The position numbers were made by a program, and so were the translations under genes. Source: M3 sp045133615 (GTDB lineage Bacteria; Bacteroidota; Bacteroidia; Bacteroidales; Muribaculaceae). Taken from it: 64,000 nt of DNA. The notes below the pieces were generated by a model. That model was not told where the DNA came from, ran no database searches, and worked only from the letters and a program-made list of their open reading frames with translations. Positions 46,647 through 54,423 of this stretch are shown here, piece after piece. The stretch is from the NCBI GenBank assembly GCA_045133615.1, contig JBGUUQ010000148.1, positions 1-64,000 on the forward strand, given 5' to 3'. Numbering within the stretch: position 1 is the first letter of the stretch; every line of letters starts with the position of its first letter.

Positions 46647-47273
46647 ATGTCAAAGACAAATAATAAGAGCGTACTGCTCAACCCCTTTTCCAAAGACAAT
46701 CCCGTGATTGTGCAGGTGCTCGGCATCTGCTCGGTGCTTGCCGTCACCGCCAAATTGGAACCTGCCATCGTGATGGGATTGTCGGTGATTGCCGTATTGG
46801 CATTTTCCAACGTGATTATCTCGTTGCTCCGCAATACGATACCGAACAATATCCGCATCATCGTGCAACTCGTAGTAGTAGCCGGTCTTGTGGTCATCGT
46901 CGACCAATTGCTCAAAGCCTATGCCTACGACGTGAGCAAGCAGCTATCGGTGTTTATCGGACTTATTATCACCAACTGCATCCTTATGGGACGCCTCGAA
47001 GCATTTGCACTCGGAAATAAGCCGTGGCCGTCATTTCTCGATGGTATCGGCAACGGAGCCGGCTATGCAATGATACTCGTCGTAGTGGGATTCTTCCGCG
47101 AATTGCTCGGCAGCGGCACATTGTTCGGCTATCAAGTGATACCCGACTGCATGTATGAAGCCGGCTATGTCAACAACGGATTGATGATTCTGCCTCCGAT
47201 GGCACTCATCACCGTGGCTTGCATCATTTGGATTCACCGCATTCTCAACCCGGAGTTGCAAGACGAAAAATAA
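46647..47273 (+). CDS. nqrD: Na+-NQR subunit D
   Basis: 208 residues, six membrane segments. The segment NPVIVQVLGICSVLAVTAKLEPAIVMGLSV is the family start and ITNCILMGRLEAFALGNKPWPSFLDG carries the conserved Cys that, with NqrE, holds the intramembrane iron centre. Tight operon position between nqrC and nqrE. Confidence 0.94.
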   Translation: MSKTNNKSVLLNPFSKDNPVIVQVLGICSVLAVTAKLEPAIVMGLSVIAVLAFSNVIISLLRNTIPNNIRIIVQLVVVAGLVVIVDQLLKAYAYDVSKQLSVFIGLIITNCILMGRLEAFALGNKPWPSFLDGIGNGAGYAMILVVVGFFRELLGSGTLFGYQVIPDCMYEAGYVNNGLMILPPMALITVACIIWIHRILNPELQDEK

Positions 47274-47295
47274 CTCTCTAAAAAAATCTTGAATT

Positions 47296-47913
47296 ATGGA
47301 AGATTTGAATCTGTTTATCCGTTCGATATTCATCGACAACATGATATTTGCCTACTTCTTGGGAATGTGCTCATTTCTCGCCGTTTCCAAGAATGTAAAG
47401 ACCGCGTTCGGACTTGGCATCGCCGTCACATTCATGCTCGTAATCTCCCTTCCGGTCAATTATCTTCTCGAAACCTACGTGCTTCGCGCCGGAGCTTTGA
47501 GTTGGCTCGGTCCGGAATATGCCGATATCGACCTCAGTTTCCTCTCACTCATAATGTTTATAGCCGTAATCGCATCGATGACACAACTCGTCGAAATGGC
47601 AGTGGAAAAATTCAGTCCGTCGCTCTACGCCTCGCTTGGAATATTCTTGCCGCTTATCGCTGTAAACTGCGCCATCCTCGGCGGCTCGCTATTCATGCAG
47701 CAACGCGATTTCGGCAGCGTTTGGACAGCCACATGCGCCGGAGCCGGATGGGGACTTGGATGGCTTCTCGCCATAGTGGCAATAGCCGCCATACGAGAGC
47801 GCCTCGCCTCCTACTCCAATATTCCCAAACCGTTGCGTGGCATCGGCATCACATTTATCATTACCGGTCTCATGGGCATCGCTTTCATGAGTTTTCTCGG
47901 CATCAAACTGTAA
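47296..47913 (+). CDS. nqrE: Na+-NQR subunit E
   Basis: 205 residues, six membrane segments, homologous to NqrD but inverted in the membrane. NMIFAYFLGMCSFLAVSKNVKTAFGLGIAV and LPLIAVNCAILGGSLFMQQRDF carry the two conserved Cys regions. Follows nqrD by 22 bp. Confidence 0.94.
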   Translation: MEDLNLFIRSIFIDNMIFAYFLGMCSFLAVSKNVKTAFGLGIAVTFMLVISLPVNYLLETYVLRAGALSWLGPEYADIDLSFLSLIMFIAVIASMTQLVEMAVEKFSPSLYASLGIFLPLIAVNCAILGGSLFMQQRDFGSVWTATCAGAGWGLGWLLAIVAIAAIRERLASYSNIPKPLRGIGITFIITGLMGIAFMSFLGIKL

Positions 47914-47919
47914 ACGACC

Positions 47920-49203
47920 ATGACAATACTTTCGATAGCATCATCCACCATCATAGCAGGAGTATCGATATTTCTTGCAATTACGCTTCTGCTTGTAGCC
48001 ATCCTGCTGATAGCTAAAAAATATCTCGTCCACTCAGGTAAGGTGACTGTCACCATCAACTCCGACAAGACCATCGAGACCGATTCGGGAGGTACACTCC
48101 TCGGCACTCTCGGGTCAAACGGCATCCACCTGTCGTCGGCATGCGGCGGAAAAGGCAGCTGCGCTCAATGTCGCGTACAAGTCACTTCGGGAGGTGGCGA
48201 AATTCTCCCCACCGAAAAAGTGCATTTCTCCCGCAAAGAGATTAAAGACAACTGGCGTCTCGGCTGTCAGGTGAAAGTGAAAGACAACATCGATATCAAA
48301 GTGCCGGCATCGGTGCTCGATGTCAAAGAGTGGGAATGTGAAGTGATATCCAACCGCAATGTCGCCACATTTATCAAGGAATTTATTGTCGCACTCCCTC
48401 CGGGCGAACACATGGACTTCGTCCCCGGCTCTTATGCCCAAATCAAGATTCCGACCTATGAGATGGACTACGACCGTGACATCGACAAGAGCCTCATCGG
48501 CGATGAGTATATCAAATCGTGGGAAAATTTCGGACTGTTCGACCTTAAATGCCGCAACACCGAACCGACCGTGCGAGCCTACTCCATGGCCAACTATCCC
48601 GCCGAAGGCGATCGCATAATGCTCACCGTGCGCATCGCCACTCCTCCGATGAAGCCGAAGCCTCAAACGGGATTTATGGACGTGATGCCCGGCATCGCAT
48701 CATCCTACATTTTCACGCTCAAACCGGGCGACAAGGTGCTGATGAGCGGACCTTACGGCGACTTCCACCCCATTTTCGACTCGAAAGCCGAAATGATGTG
48801 GATAGGCGGCGGCGCAGGTATGGCTCCTCTCCGCGCACAAATCATGCACATGACTCGCACACTCCACACCACCGATCGCGTGATGAACTATTTCTATGGA
48901 GCGCGTGCACTCAACGAAGTGTTCTACCTTGAAGATTTCTTGCAATTGGAACGCGATTTCCCCAACTTCCGTTTCCATCTCGCCCTCGACCGTCCCGACC
49001 CGGCAGCCGATGCCGCCGGAGTAAAATACACCCCCGGCTATGTGGGACAAGTCATCTACGACACATATCTCAAAAATCACGAATCCCCCGAAGATATCGA
49101 ATACTACATGTGTGGTCCCGGTCCGATGAGTAAAGCCGTTGAGACAATGCTCGACTCCCTCGGCGTAGCTCCCTCATCAATTCACTACGACAATTTCGGC
49201 TGA
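47920..49203 (+). CDS. nqrF: Na+-NQR subunit F (NADH dehydrogenase, 2Fe-2S/FAD)
   Basis: 427 residues. One N-terminal membrane anchor (about 3-28), then a 2Fe-2S domain with Cys75, Cys81, Cys84 and Cys116 (CGGKGSCAQC ... LGC). The FAD domain has RAYSMANYP, and the NADH domain has GPYGDF, MWIGGGAGMAPLRAQI and YYMCGPGPM. It takes electrons from NADH into the Na+ pump. Last gene; a strong palindromic terminator follows. Confidence 0.95.
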   Translation: MTILSIASSTIIAGVSIFLAITLLLVAILLIAKKYLVHSGKVTVTINSDKTIETDSGGTLLGTLGSNGIHLSSACGGKGSCAQCRVQVTSGGGEILPTEKVHFSRKEIKDNWRLGCQVKVKDNIDIKVPASVLDVKEWECEVISNRNVATFIKEFIVALPPGEHMDFVPGSYAQIKIPTYEMDYDRDIDKSLIGDEYIKSWENFGLFDLKCRNTEPTVRAYSMANYPAEGDRIMLTVRIATPPMKPKPQTGFMDVMPGIASSYIFTLKPGDKVLMSGPYGDFHPIFDSKAEMMWIGGGAGMAPLRAQIMHMTRTLHTTDRVMNYFYGARALNEVFYLEDFLQLERDFPNFRFHLALDRPDPAADAAGVKYTPGYVGQVIYDTYLKNHESPEDIEYYMCGPGPMSKAVETMLDSLGVAPSSIHYDNFG

Positions 49204-49224
49204 TTCTATTTAGTCCAACAACTT

Positions 49225-49269
49225 ATTACACCCCGTAAAGTGTTACGCATAACACTTTACGGGGTGTAA
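49225..49269. terminator. Palindromic terminator after nqrF
   Basis: Perfect 20-bp inverted repeat (arms TTACACCCCGTAAAGTGTTA and its complement) with a CGCA-type loop of about 5 nt. Too symmetric and isolated for an IS end. Confidence 0.75.
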
Positions 49270-49320
49270 ATTCATTATTAATCTCTATTTTGATAGTCAT
49301 CCAATCAACGGCTATACTAA

Positions 49321-49611
49321 TTATCTCAATTCCACCGATAACCCCATAGCGGAAACCATCCGATAAAAGGTAGAGATAGAGGGTATGGTAAGTCCTCGTT
49401 CAATCCGTGATATGTAGCTTTTATCAGCCCCTATTTTTTCTGCCAATTCAGATTGAGTCATGCCGGCTTGTTTACGGGCATCAAGTAAGATTTGAGCATT
49501 ATATTCTTCCCATGCTTGGCGTTCTGCTTCTTTTCGGCTTTCAGTACCATGAGAGCCGAAAACTTGATTGAGTTCTTCACTCACATTATAAATTTTGTTC
49601 TTTGTCTTCAT
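49321..49611 (-). CDS. XRE-family HTH regulator (HigA-like antitoxin)
   Basis: 96 residues. The C-terminal two thirds (about 38-92) form an HTH_3 domain: ARKQAGMTQSELAEKIGADKSYISRIERGLTIPSISTFYRMVSAMGL. The N-terminal 35 residues are charged and helical, as in HigA antitoxins that bind their toxin. Upstream and overlapping by 26 bp is the C-terminal remnant of a HigB-like toxin, so this is probably an orphan antitoxin, retained alone or acting as a plain regulator. Confidence 0.85.
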   Translation of the reverse strand: MKTKNKIYNVSEELNQVFGSHGTESRKEAERQAWEEYNAQILLDARKQAGMTQSELAEKIGADKSYISRIERGLTIPSISTFYRMVSAMGLSVELR

Positions 49612-49702
49612 AATACTCTTTTTTTAATCGTTTTGCCAATTCTATCTCTTTTCGTGGTGTCTTCTGAGTTTTCTTTCTAAATGCATTAAAAAGGATTACC
49701 AT
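49586..49702 (-). pseudogene. Truncated HigB/Gp49-like toxin remnant
   Basis: A 38-codon frame reads MVILFNAFRKKTQKTPRKE and continues to a Lys/Glu-rich helix. This is the conserved C-terminus of RelE/HigB-superfamily (phage Gp49-like) toxins, where FRKKTQKTP is a signature. The N-terminal ~70 residues, with the ribonuclease strands, are missing; upstream lies the FKBP gene. Another frame just before it reads GHDGEW, close to the toxin's DGLWE-like strand, hinting at a deletion plus frameshift. It overlaps the antitoxin start by 26 bp, the normal toxin-antitoxin junction. Too short for activity. Confidence 0.7.
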
Positions 49703-49745
49703 TCACCATCATGTCCTGAGGACTTCGGCTGATTCTGCAGCCCGA

Positions 49746-50150
49746 CTAAGCTATACCGAGTAGCTCTATCTCAAAAATCAAGGTAGAGCCTCCCGGTATG
49801 CCCGGTTGCGAAAATTTCCCATACCCCATTTCAGCAGGGATATACACTTCCCATCTATCACCAACAGTCATCTTCTGTAACGCGACAATCCAGCCTTCGA
49901 TAAGTTCCGACAGACGCATTGCCAACGGCACGCTGCTACGGCTGCTGTCAAACTCCCGTCCGTCGATTGTCCGCCCTGTGTAGTGTACCATCACCACACT
50001 CTGCGGCGACGGATACTTTCCATCTTTGCGACCATCGGCCAACGGCTTGTAATATACACCTTTCGGGAGTGCAACAACACCCTCCTCCTTAGCTTTCATC
50101 TCAAGCCAAGCACTATTCGCCTTCGCATATTCTTTCTTATTTATAGTCAA
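49746..50150 (-). CDS. FKBP-type peptidyl-prolyl cis-trans isomerase
   Basis: 134 residues, single FKBP domain, no signal peptide, so cytoplasmic. Family segments in order: VVMVHYTGRTIDGREFDSS, LSELIEGWIVALQKMTVGDRWEVYIPAEMGYG, and GIPGGSTLIFEIELLGI. Aromatic and hydrophobic pocket residues (Tyr, Phe, Asp, Trp, Tyr, Phe) are kept, so it should be active. The promoter is TATCTTTG just upstream. Confidence 0.93.
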   Translation of the reverse strand: MTINKKEYAKANSAWLEMKAKEEGVVALPKGVYYKPLADGRKDGKYPSPQSVVMVHYTGRTIDGREFDSSRSSVPLAMRLSELIEGWIVALQKMTVGDRWEVYIPAEMGYGKFSQPGIPGGSTLIFEIELLGIA

Positions 50151-50167
50151 ACGTCTTTACTCTTCCG

Positions 50168-50175
50168 CAAAGATA
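50168..50175 (-). promoter_or_regulatory. -7 promoter element of the FKBP gene
   Basis: Minus-strand TATCTTTG, 17 bp before the ATG. Confidence 0.55.
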
Positions 50176-50298
50176 AACTATTCTCCCCAAAACAGAGCAA
50201 AAGCATTGCCGAGAAGTATCTGATGCCTCATCAATATAACACAACAGAGCGACGCGCCATAGCACATCGCTCTGTTAAATGCAATTATATCGTGATTC

Positions 50299-52815
50299 TT
50301 ATCTTACGATGAGACGGAGCGTCTTGCGATTGATTCCGTCGGTCACCATCAATATGCAGACACCTTGCGGGCAGTTCAATTCGATTGGTTGCCACAAGCC
50401 GTCGGCTGCGATTGTGCCTTGCGCTACGGTAGAGCCGTTGAGACTTACCATGTAGTATTGACATTCCAAAGCCATTGTGCCGGCAACTTTTACCCAAGCT
50501 GTTCCGGTGGCGGGATTTTCGCGGAGAGCCACCGTGAATTCATCGGCATCAGCCACCACCGATTCAATGCCCGATGATGCTTCGGTAGTAAATTCCATCG
50601 TGTCACCGTAATAAGTGCCGGAAGCCGTTGTTACGAATGCGCGATAGCAATATGTAGTGCTGTAATCGAGGTCGGCAATCGTTGCGTTCATTACGATACC
50701 CGATGCACTGACTTTCTTTACATCTACCGACGATGTTGAGATTGCCTGATTGGATGATTTCCAATATTCAAAGCCCTGTTCAGTAATGGCATCCGTGCCT
50801 TCAAGCGCATAGCCCTTGAATGTTGCCGAGTTCATAGCCACGGTGATTTCGTCGTAGGTGCGTACTTCCGGCTCGAAATACACATTTGCATCGCCGGAGA
50901 AAAACGCGCTCCATTCGCCATAATAAGTATTGCCGGCAGCTGAGGTATAGTATGGGCGATACTCATAGTAGACATCCGGATTCAATCCGCGGAGCGTGCC
51001 GATAAGCATACCATCCACCACCGCACATTCGGCTGTGTTTGGTTTCAAGTTTTCAGGCGCACCATAGCGTCGCCATTCTATTCCCGTTCCGGAGGAAGCA
51101 TCACAGTTGGTTTCGGTCGTCAGGCGCACACTCGTGGTCGATGTAGCCACATACTCGCCCGAACTCCATGTCAATGCCCCGGTCGTGAAAGTCTTGTTGG
51201 CAGAATAAGTCCCTGTGCCATCAGTCTTTACTCCGTAATATACCGTATATGAAGTCTCCGGATCGAGACCGGTAAGCGATAACGAATTATTATCGTCATA
51301 CTCTATTGTGCTACCGAGATTTATCCCTTGCGCTGTAACCACCACATCATCGGCGTTATGCGACCCTATGGCATCGATTGTCGTAACCCCTGCCGTTCCG
51401 TTCAGATAGACATTAAATTTATCCGTTGTAAATTCATACGACTTTATTGCACACCAATTACCATTGATTACAAGATATAAATCTTTTGTATAAGAAGTCC
51501 CGGGCTTCAAGCCGGTTATCGTGATTTCTTCTCCACTATTGAAGGTTGTCTCATACCCGGAAACACCCAACTTATATTCGGTAGGCGATGTTAATTTTAC
51601 GATAGCAGTACTTTGTTTTACTGATGAATGGGATGCCGAAATCAATTTATCGCAACCATAAAATGCATTTGTTCCAACCGATGTAACAGAATTCGCTCCA
51701 GCAACCAAGGACAAATCAGAACAATACTTGAACGCATAATCGCCTATCGTGGTGACCGAACTCGGTATAGTCACTTCTGTCAAGCCGGTGCAACCCCAAA
51801 ACGCACAATTCCCGATCGTAGTGATCGAACTCGGGATCTCCACTGCCGTCAAACCGGCACAACCGGAGAACGCATACCCCCTTATCGTGGTGACTGAACT
51901 CGGAATCGGCAATTTAGTAACTAAATTATATTCACCGCTTTCATCTTTTAGATATAATTTACCTCCATAACATAACGGATTAGAATATAAACTTGCAAAC
52001 TCAATATTACACCATGCTTCAAGGTCTGTTATATATACACCTGTCAAACCAGTACAACTATAGAACGCATTATCGGGAATTGTTTCGACGTTCTCGCCGA
52101 TGTTAAGTGTTTTCAGATTCGTGCAACTACCAAATACGCTACTACCAATTTCCTTACAGTTGGTTGCACTATAATTTACTTCCACCAAGCCGGTGCATTC
52201 ATAAAACGCATAATTAGGAATCGTTTCGACATATTCTCCAATGTTAAGCGTTTTCAGATTGGAACAATTGCAAAACACAGGATAACGACGACTGCCCATT
52301 TCCGTACATCTTGTCGCATTATAATTTACTTCCGCCAAGCCGGTGCAACCATAGAACGCAGAACCCTCTATCGAGGTGACAGAACTCGGGATCGTCACTT
52401 CTGTTAAACCAGTGCATTTATAAAACGCAGAATTCCCTATCGTAGTGACCGAACTCGGGATAATCACTTCAGTCAAGCCGGTACAACCAGAGAACGCCGT
52501 TTGCCCAATCGTAGTGACGGAACTCAGTATCGTCACTTCTGTCAAGCTCGTACAATTATAAAACGCAGAATACCCAATCGAAGTGACGGAATACTCCGTA
52601 GCAGAATAAGTAACTGTTTCCGGTATTGTAACTGCTCCGGAATATTCGCCAGAATATGAATTATAATAAGAACCTTTGTAGGTTACTGCAACGGTTTTTG
52701 CATCGGCATCGAGGATATTGTAGTAAATGCCGTCGACTTCAAAGTCGTGAGCGGAGACGTGGAAAGCCGACAGCATGGAGGCTATCAGCAATGGAATTAA
52801 GTAACGCATTTTCAT
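50299..52815 (-). CDS. BspA-like leucine-rich repeat surface protein with T9SS-like tail
   Basis: 838 residues. Signal peptide (about 1-22, ending SAH), then a short beta domain (DFEVDGIYYNILDADAKTVAVTYKG) and about a dozen LRR_5 (BspA/TpLRR) units of 23 residues with the pattern TIG..AF..CTGLTEV.IPSSVT (about 70-390). Then three or four fibronectin-like domains (about 400-745) with YTVYYGVKTDG and TYCYRAFVTTASGTYYGD. The last ~80 residues end GVCILMVTDGINRKTLRLIVR-like, matching the shape of a type IX secretion type A sorting domain. BspA proteins mediate adhesion in oral and gut Bacteroidota. The near-identical repeats allow recombination and length change. Confidence 0.85.
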   Translation of the reverse strand: MKMRYLIPLLIASMLSAFHVSAHDFEVDGIYYNILDADAKTVAVTYKGSYYNSYSGEYSGAVTIPETVTYSATEYSVTSIGYSAFYNCTSLTEVTILSSVTTIGQTAFSGCTGLTEVIIPSSVTTIGNSAFYKCTGLTEVTIPSSVTSIEGSAFYGCTGLAEVNYNATRCTEMGSRRYPVFCNCSNLKTLNIGEYVETIPNYAFYECTGLVEVNYSATNCKEIGSSVFGSCTNLKTLNIGENVETIPDNAFYSCTGLTGVYITDLEAWCNIEFASLYSNPLCYGGKLYLKDESGEYNLVTKLPIPSSVTTIRGYAFSGCAGLTAVEIPSSITTIGNCAFWGCTGLTEVTIPSSVTTIGDYAFKYCSDLSLVAGANSVTSVGTNAFYGCDKLISASHSSVKQSTAIVKLTSPTEYKLGVSGYETTFNSGEEITITGLKPGTSYTKDLYLVINGNWCAIKSYEFTTDKFNVYLNGTAGVTTIDAIGSHNADDVVVTAQGINLGSTIEYDDNNSLSLTGLDPETSYTVYYGVKTDGTGTYSANKTFTTGALTWSSGEYVATSTTSVRLTTETNCDASSGTGIEWRRYGAPENLKPNTAECAVVDGMLIGTLRGLNPDVYYEYRPYYTSAAGNTYYGEWSAFFSGDANVYFEPEVRTYDEITVAMNSATFKGYALEGTDAITEQGFEYWKSSNQAISTSSVDVKKVSASGIVMNATIADLDYSTTYCYRAFVTTASGTYYGDTMEFTTEASSGIESVVADADEFTVALRENPATGTAWVKVAGTMALECQYYMVSLNGSTVAQGTIAADGLWQPIELNCPQGVCILMVTDGINRKTLRLIVR
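52370..52576 (-). repeat. Tandem 69-bp repeats inside the BspA-like gene
   Basis: Three consecutive 69-bp units start at 52370, 52439 and 52508 (each ATCGnnGTGAC...), encoding 23-residue LRR units. Related copies recur near 51750-51905. Direct repeats of this identity are prone to slippage. Confidence 0.85.
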
Positions 52816-53142
52816 GATTGTGATGTTTTTGGCGCCGCCTGTGTCCCCGAATTTGGCGAGTTGGTATTTTAGGATTAAAAAGCGAAAGCGTAGGACATTG
52901 TTCAGTTTATTTTAATGGAGGCATCGCCAATAACCATAATTAAGGAAAACAAAAGAATAAATCGGAAGGATATTTGAGTAAATATAATTGTATATTAGTG
53001 TATTATGATTATTACCGAGATTTCGGATTGTTACTCCCATATCGGATAAATGGGGTGATTTTGTGACTTGTTTGTTATTTTTATCTTGTCTATATTGGGT
53101 ATTATTGTTACCTTTGCAGGGTAATACTAAAACTCTCCCCAA
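52816..53142. other. 327-bp intergenic region at the left side of the mobile element
   Basis: No supported gene. The first part is AT-rich and may hold the BspA promoter on the minus strand, though no strict TAnnTTTG was found. The last 40 bp hold the integrase promoter (TACCTTTG at 53109-53116). The element's left attachment site probably lies here, but its partner on the right is outside the window, so it cannot be fixed. Confidence 0.4.
53109..53116 (+). promoter_or_regulatory. -7 promoter element of the integrase
   Basis: TACCTTTG, 26 bp before the ATG at 53143. Confidence 0.55.
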
Positions 53143-54375
53143 ATGACACGAAAGAAGAAAACCATCAAGGCAAAAGAACCGGTGAAACTTCGGGCGAAGA
53201 AACTGGTCAACGGCAATCAGTCGCTCTATCTTGACATATATCATAACGGAGAAAGGACATATGAGTTCTTGAAACTCTACATTGTCCCTGAAAGTTCTCC
53301 GCTCGACCGCACATCCAACGAGAACACGATGAAACTCGCCGAAACAATCAAGGCGAAACGCATCATGGACTTGCAGTATTCAGACCACGGCATAGTGAAC
53401 ACATCGGCAAATTTTAAGATGTTGCTTATGGATTGGATGGAGCAGTTCGCCAACAAGAAAAAGGAGAACGGCCAAAGCGATGCTTATTACGTTCAAATCA
53501 TCAAGACAATCCGCCACCTTAAACTATATAAGGGCGACCGTATCACGATGAAAGATGTGACTAAGAATTATTGCCTCGGTTTTATCTCCTATCTCAATGC
53601 CACATCTATGGCGAAGGTAACGACCGCCGGATATTTTCGTTGCCTTAACTGCGGCTTGAATGCCGCTGTCAAAGCTGAAATCATCACCGAGAACCCAATC
53701 ACTAAAATTCCATCGGAAGATAGAATCAAAGTGCCTGAAAGTAATCGCGAATATCTTACGCAGGAAGAAATCGTTAAACTCGTGCATACTCCATGCAGCC
53801 ATCCACAAGTGAAGATGGCTTATCTGTTCGGATGTATGTGTGCCTTGCGCCTGTCAGATGTCAAGGCGTTGCGGTGGGGCGACATTCAACGTGACGGCAA
53901 CCAGTGGCGAGCATCAATACTTATGGTAAAGACGCAGCGCAAACTGTGGCTGCCACTATCGGATGAGGCAATCAGGTGGTTGCCAGAAAGAGGGACAGCG
54001 AAAGAAACAGATTTTATTTTTTCGTTGCCTTGTGACGGTTATCTCAACAAATTGCTGAAAGATTGGGTGAAATCCAGCGGAATCAAGAAACGGATAACTT
54101 TCCATACAAGCCGCCACACCAATGCGACACTTCTACTTTCATTGGGCGTTGACCTCTATACAGTGTCTAAATTATTAGGACATACGCAGATTAAAACGAC
54201 TCAAATTTACGCGAAAATCGTTGACAAAAAGAAAGATGACGCTGTGAATATGATACCGTCTTTCTCCGCAACCGAAGCCCCGACAGCTATTGCCAATGAA
54301 ATTAACACAGGCAACGATGAAACTCTACAATTTGCTAAAAAGAAACGCGGCAGACCTAAAAAGGCGCAATCCTAA
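53143..54375 (+). CDS. Tyrosine recombinase (integrase)
   Basis: 410 residues in the usual order: an arm-binding beta domain (about 10-95, NGNQSLYLDIYHNGERTYEFLKLYI), a SAM-like core-binding domain (about 110-200), and a catalytic domain (about 210-385). The catalytic residues are all present: R236 (CALRLSD), H321 and R324 (HTSRH), H347 (LLGHTQ) and nucleophile Y356. It cuts and rejoins the element's attachment sites. The C-terminus KKKRGRPKKAQS resembles an AT-hook and may add minor-groove DNA contact. Intact, so the element may still excise if a directionality factor is supplied. Confidence 0.94.
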   Translation: MTRKKKTIKAKEPVKLRAKKLVNGNQSLYLDIYHNGERTYEFLKLYIVPESSPLDRTSNENTMKLAETIKAKRIMDLQYSDHGIVNTSANFKMLLMDWMEQFANKKKENGQSDAYYVQIIKTIRHLKLYKGDRITMKDVTKNYCLGFISYLNATSMAKVTTAGYFRCLNCGLNAAVKAEIITENPITKIPSEDRIKVPESNREYLTQEEIVKLVHTPCSHPQVKMAYLFGCMCALRLSDVKALRWGDIQRDGNQWRASILMVKTQRKLWLPLSDEAIRWLPERGTAKETDFIFSLPCDGYLNKLLKDWVKSSGIKKRITFHTSRHTNATLLLSLGVDLYTVSKLLGHTQIKTTQIYAKIVDKKKDDAVNMIPSFSATEAPTAIANEINTGNDETLQFAKKKRGRPKKAQS

Positions 54376-54397
54376 CGCCTATGTGCCAATAATTCAT

Positions 54398-54405
54398 TAA
54401 CTTTG
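54398..54405 (+). promoter_or_regulatory. -7 promoter element of the AlbA_2 gene
   Basis: TAACTTTG ends 18 bp before the ATG at 54424 and overlaps an in-frame TTG at 54403, which is therefore not the start. Confidence 0.6.
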
Positions 54406-54423
54406 CAATACACCTCCGACAAT

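Noticed and set aside
43350..49203. Rnf electron-transport complex
   Set aside because: The first subunit lacks the two CxxCxxCxxxCP clusters of RnfC, and the last subunit has the 2Fe-2S/FAD/NADH layout of NqrF, so this is Na+-NQR.
49225..49269. Insertion-sequence terminal inverted repeat
   Set aside because: The two arms are 5 bp apart with no transposase; it is a terminator palindrome after nqrF.
51748..52576. CRISPR array
   Set aside because: The regular repeats are continuous in-frame LRR codons in an 838-residue protein, with no spacers.
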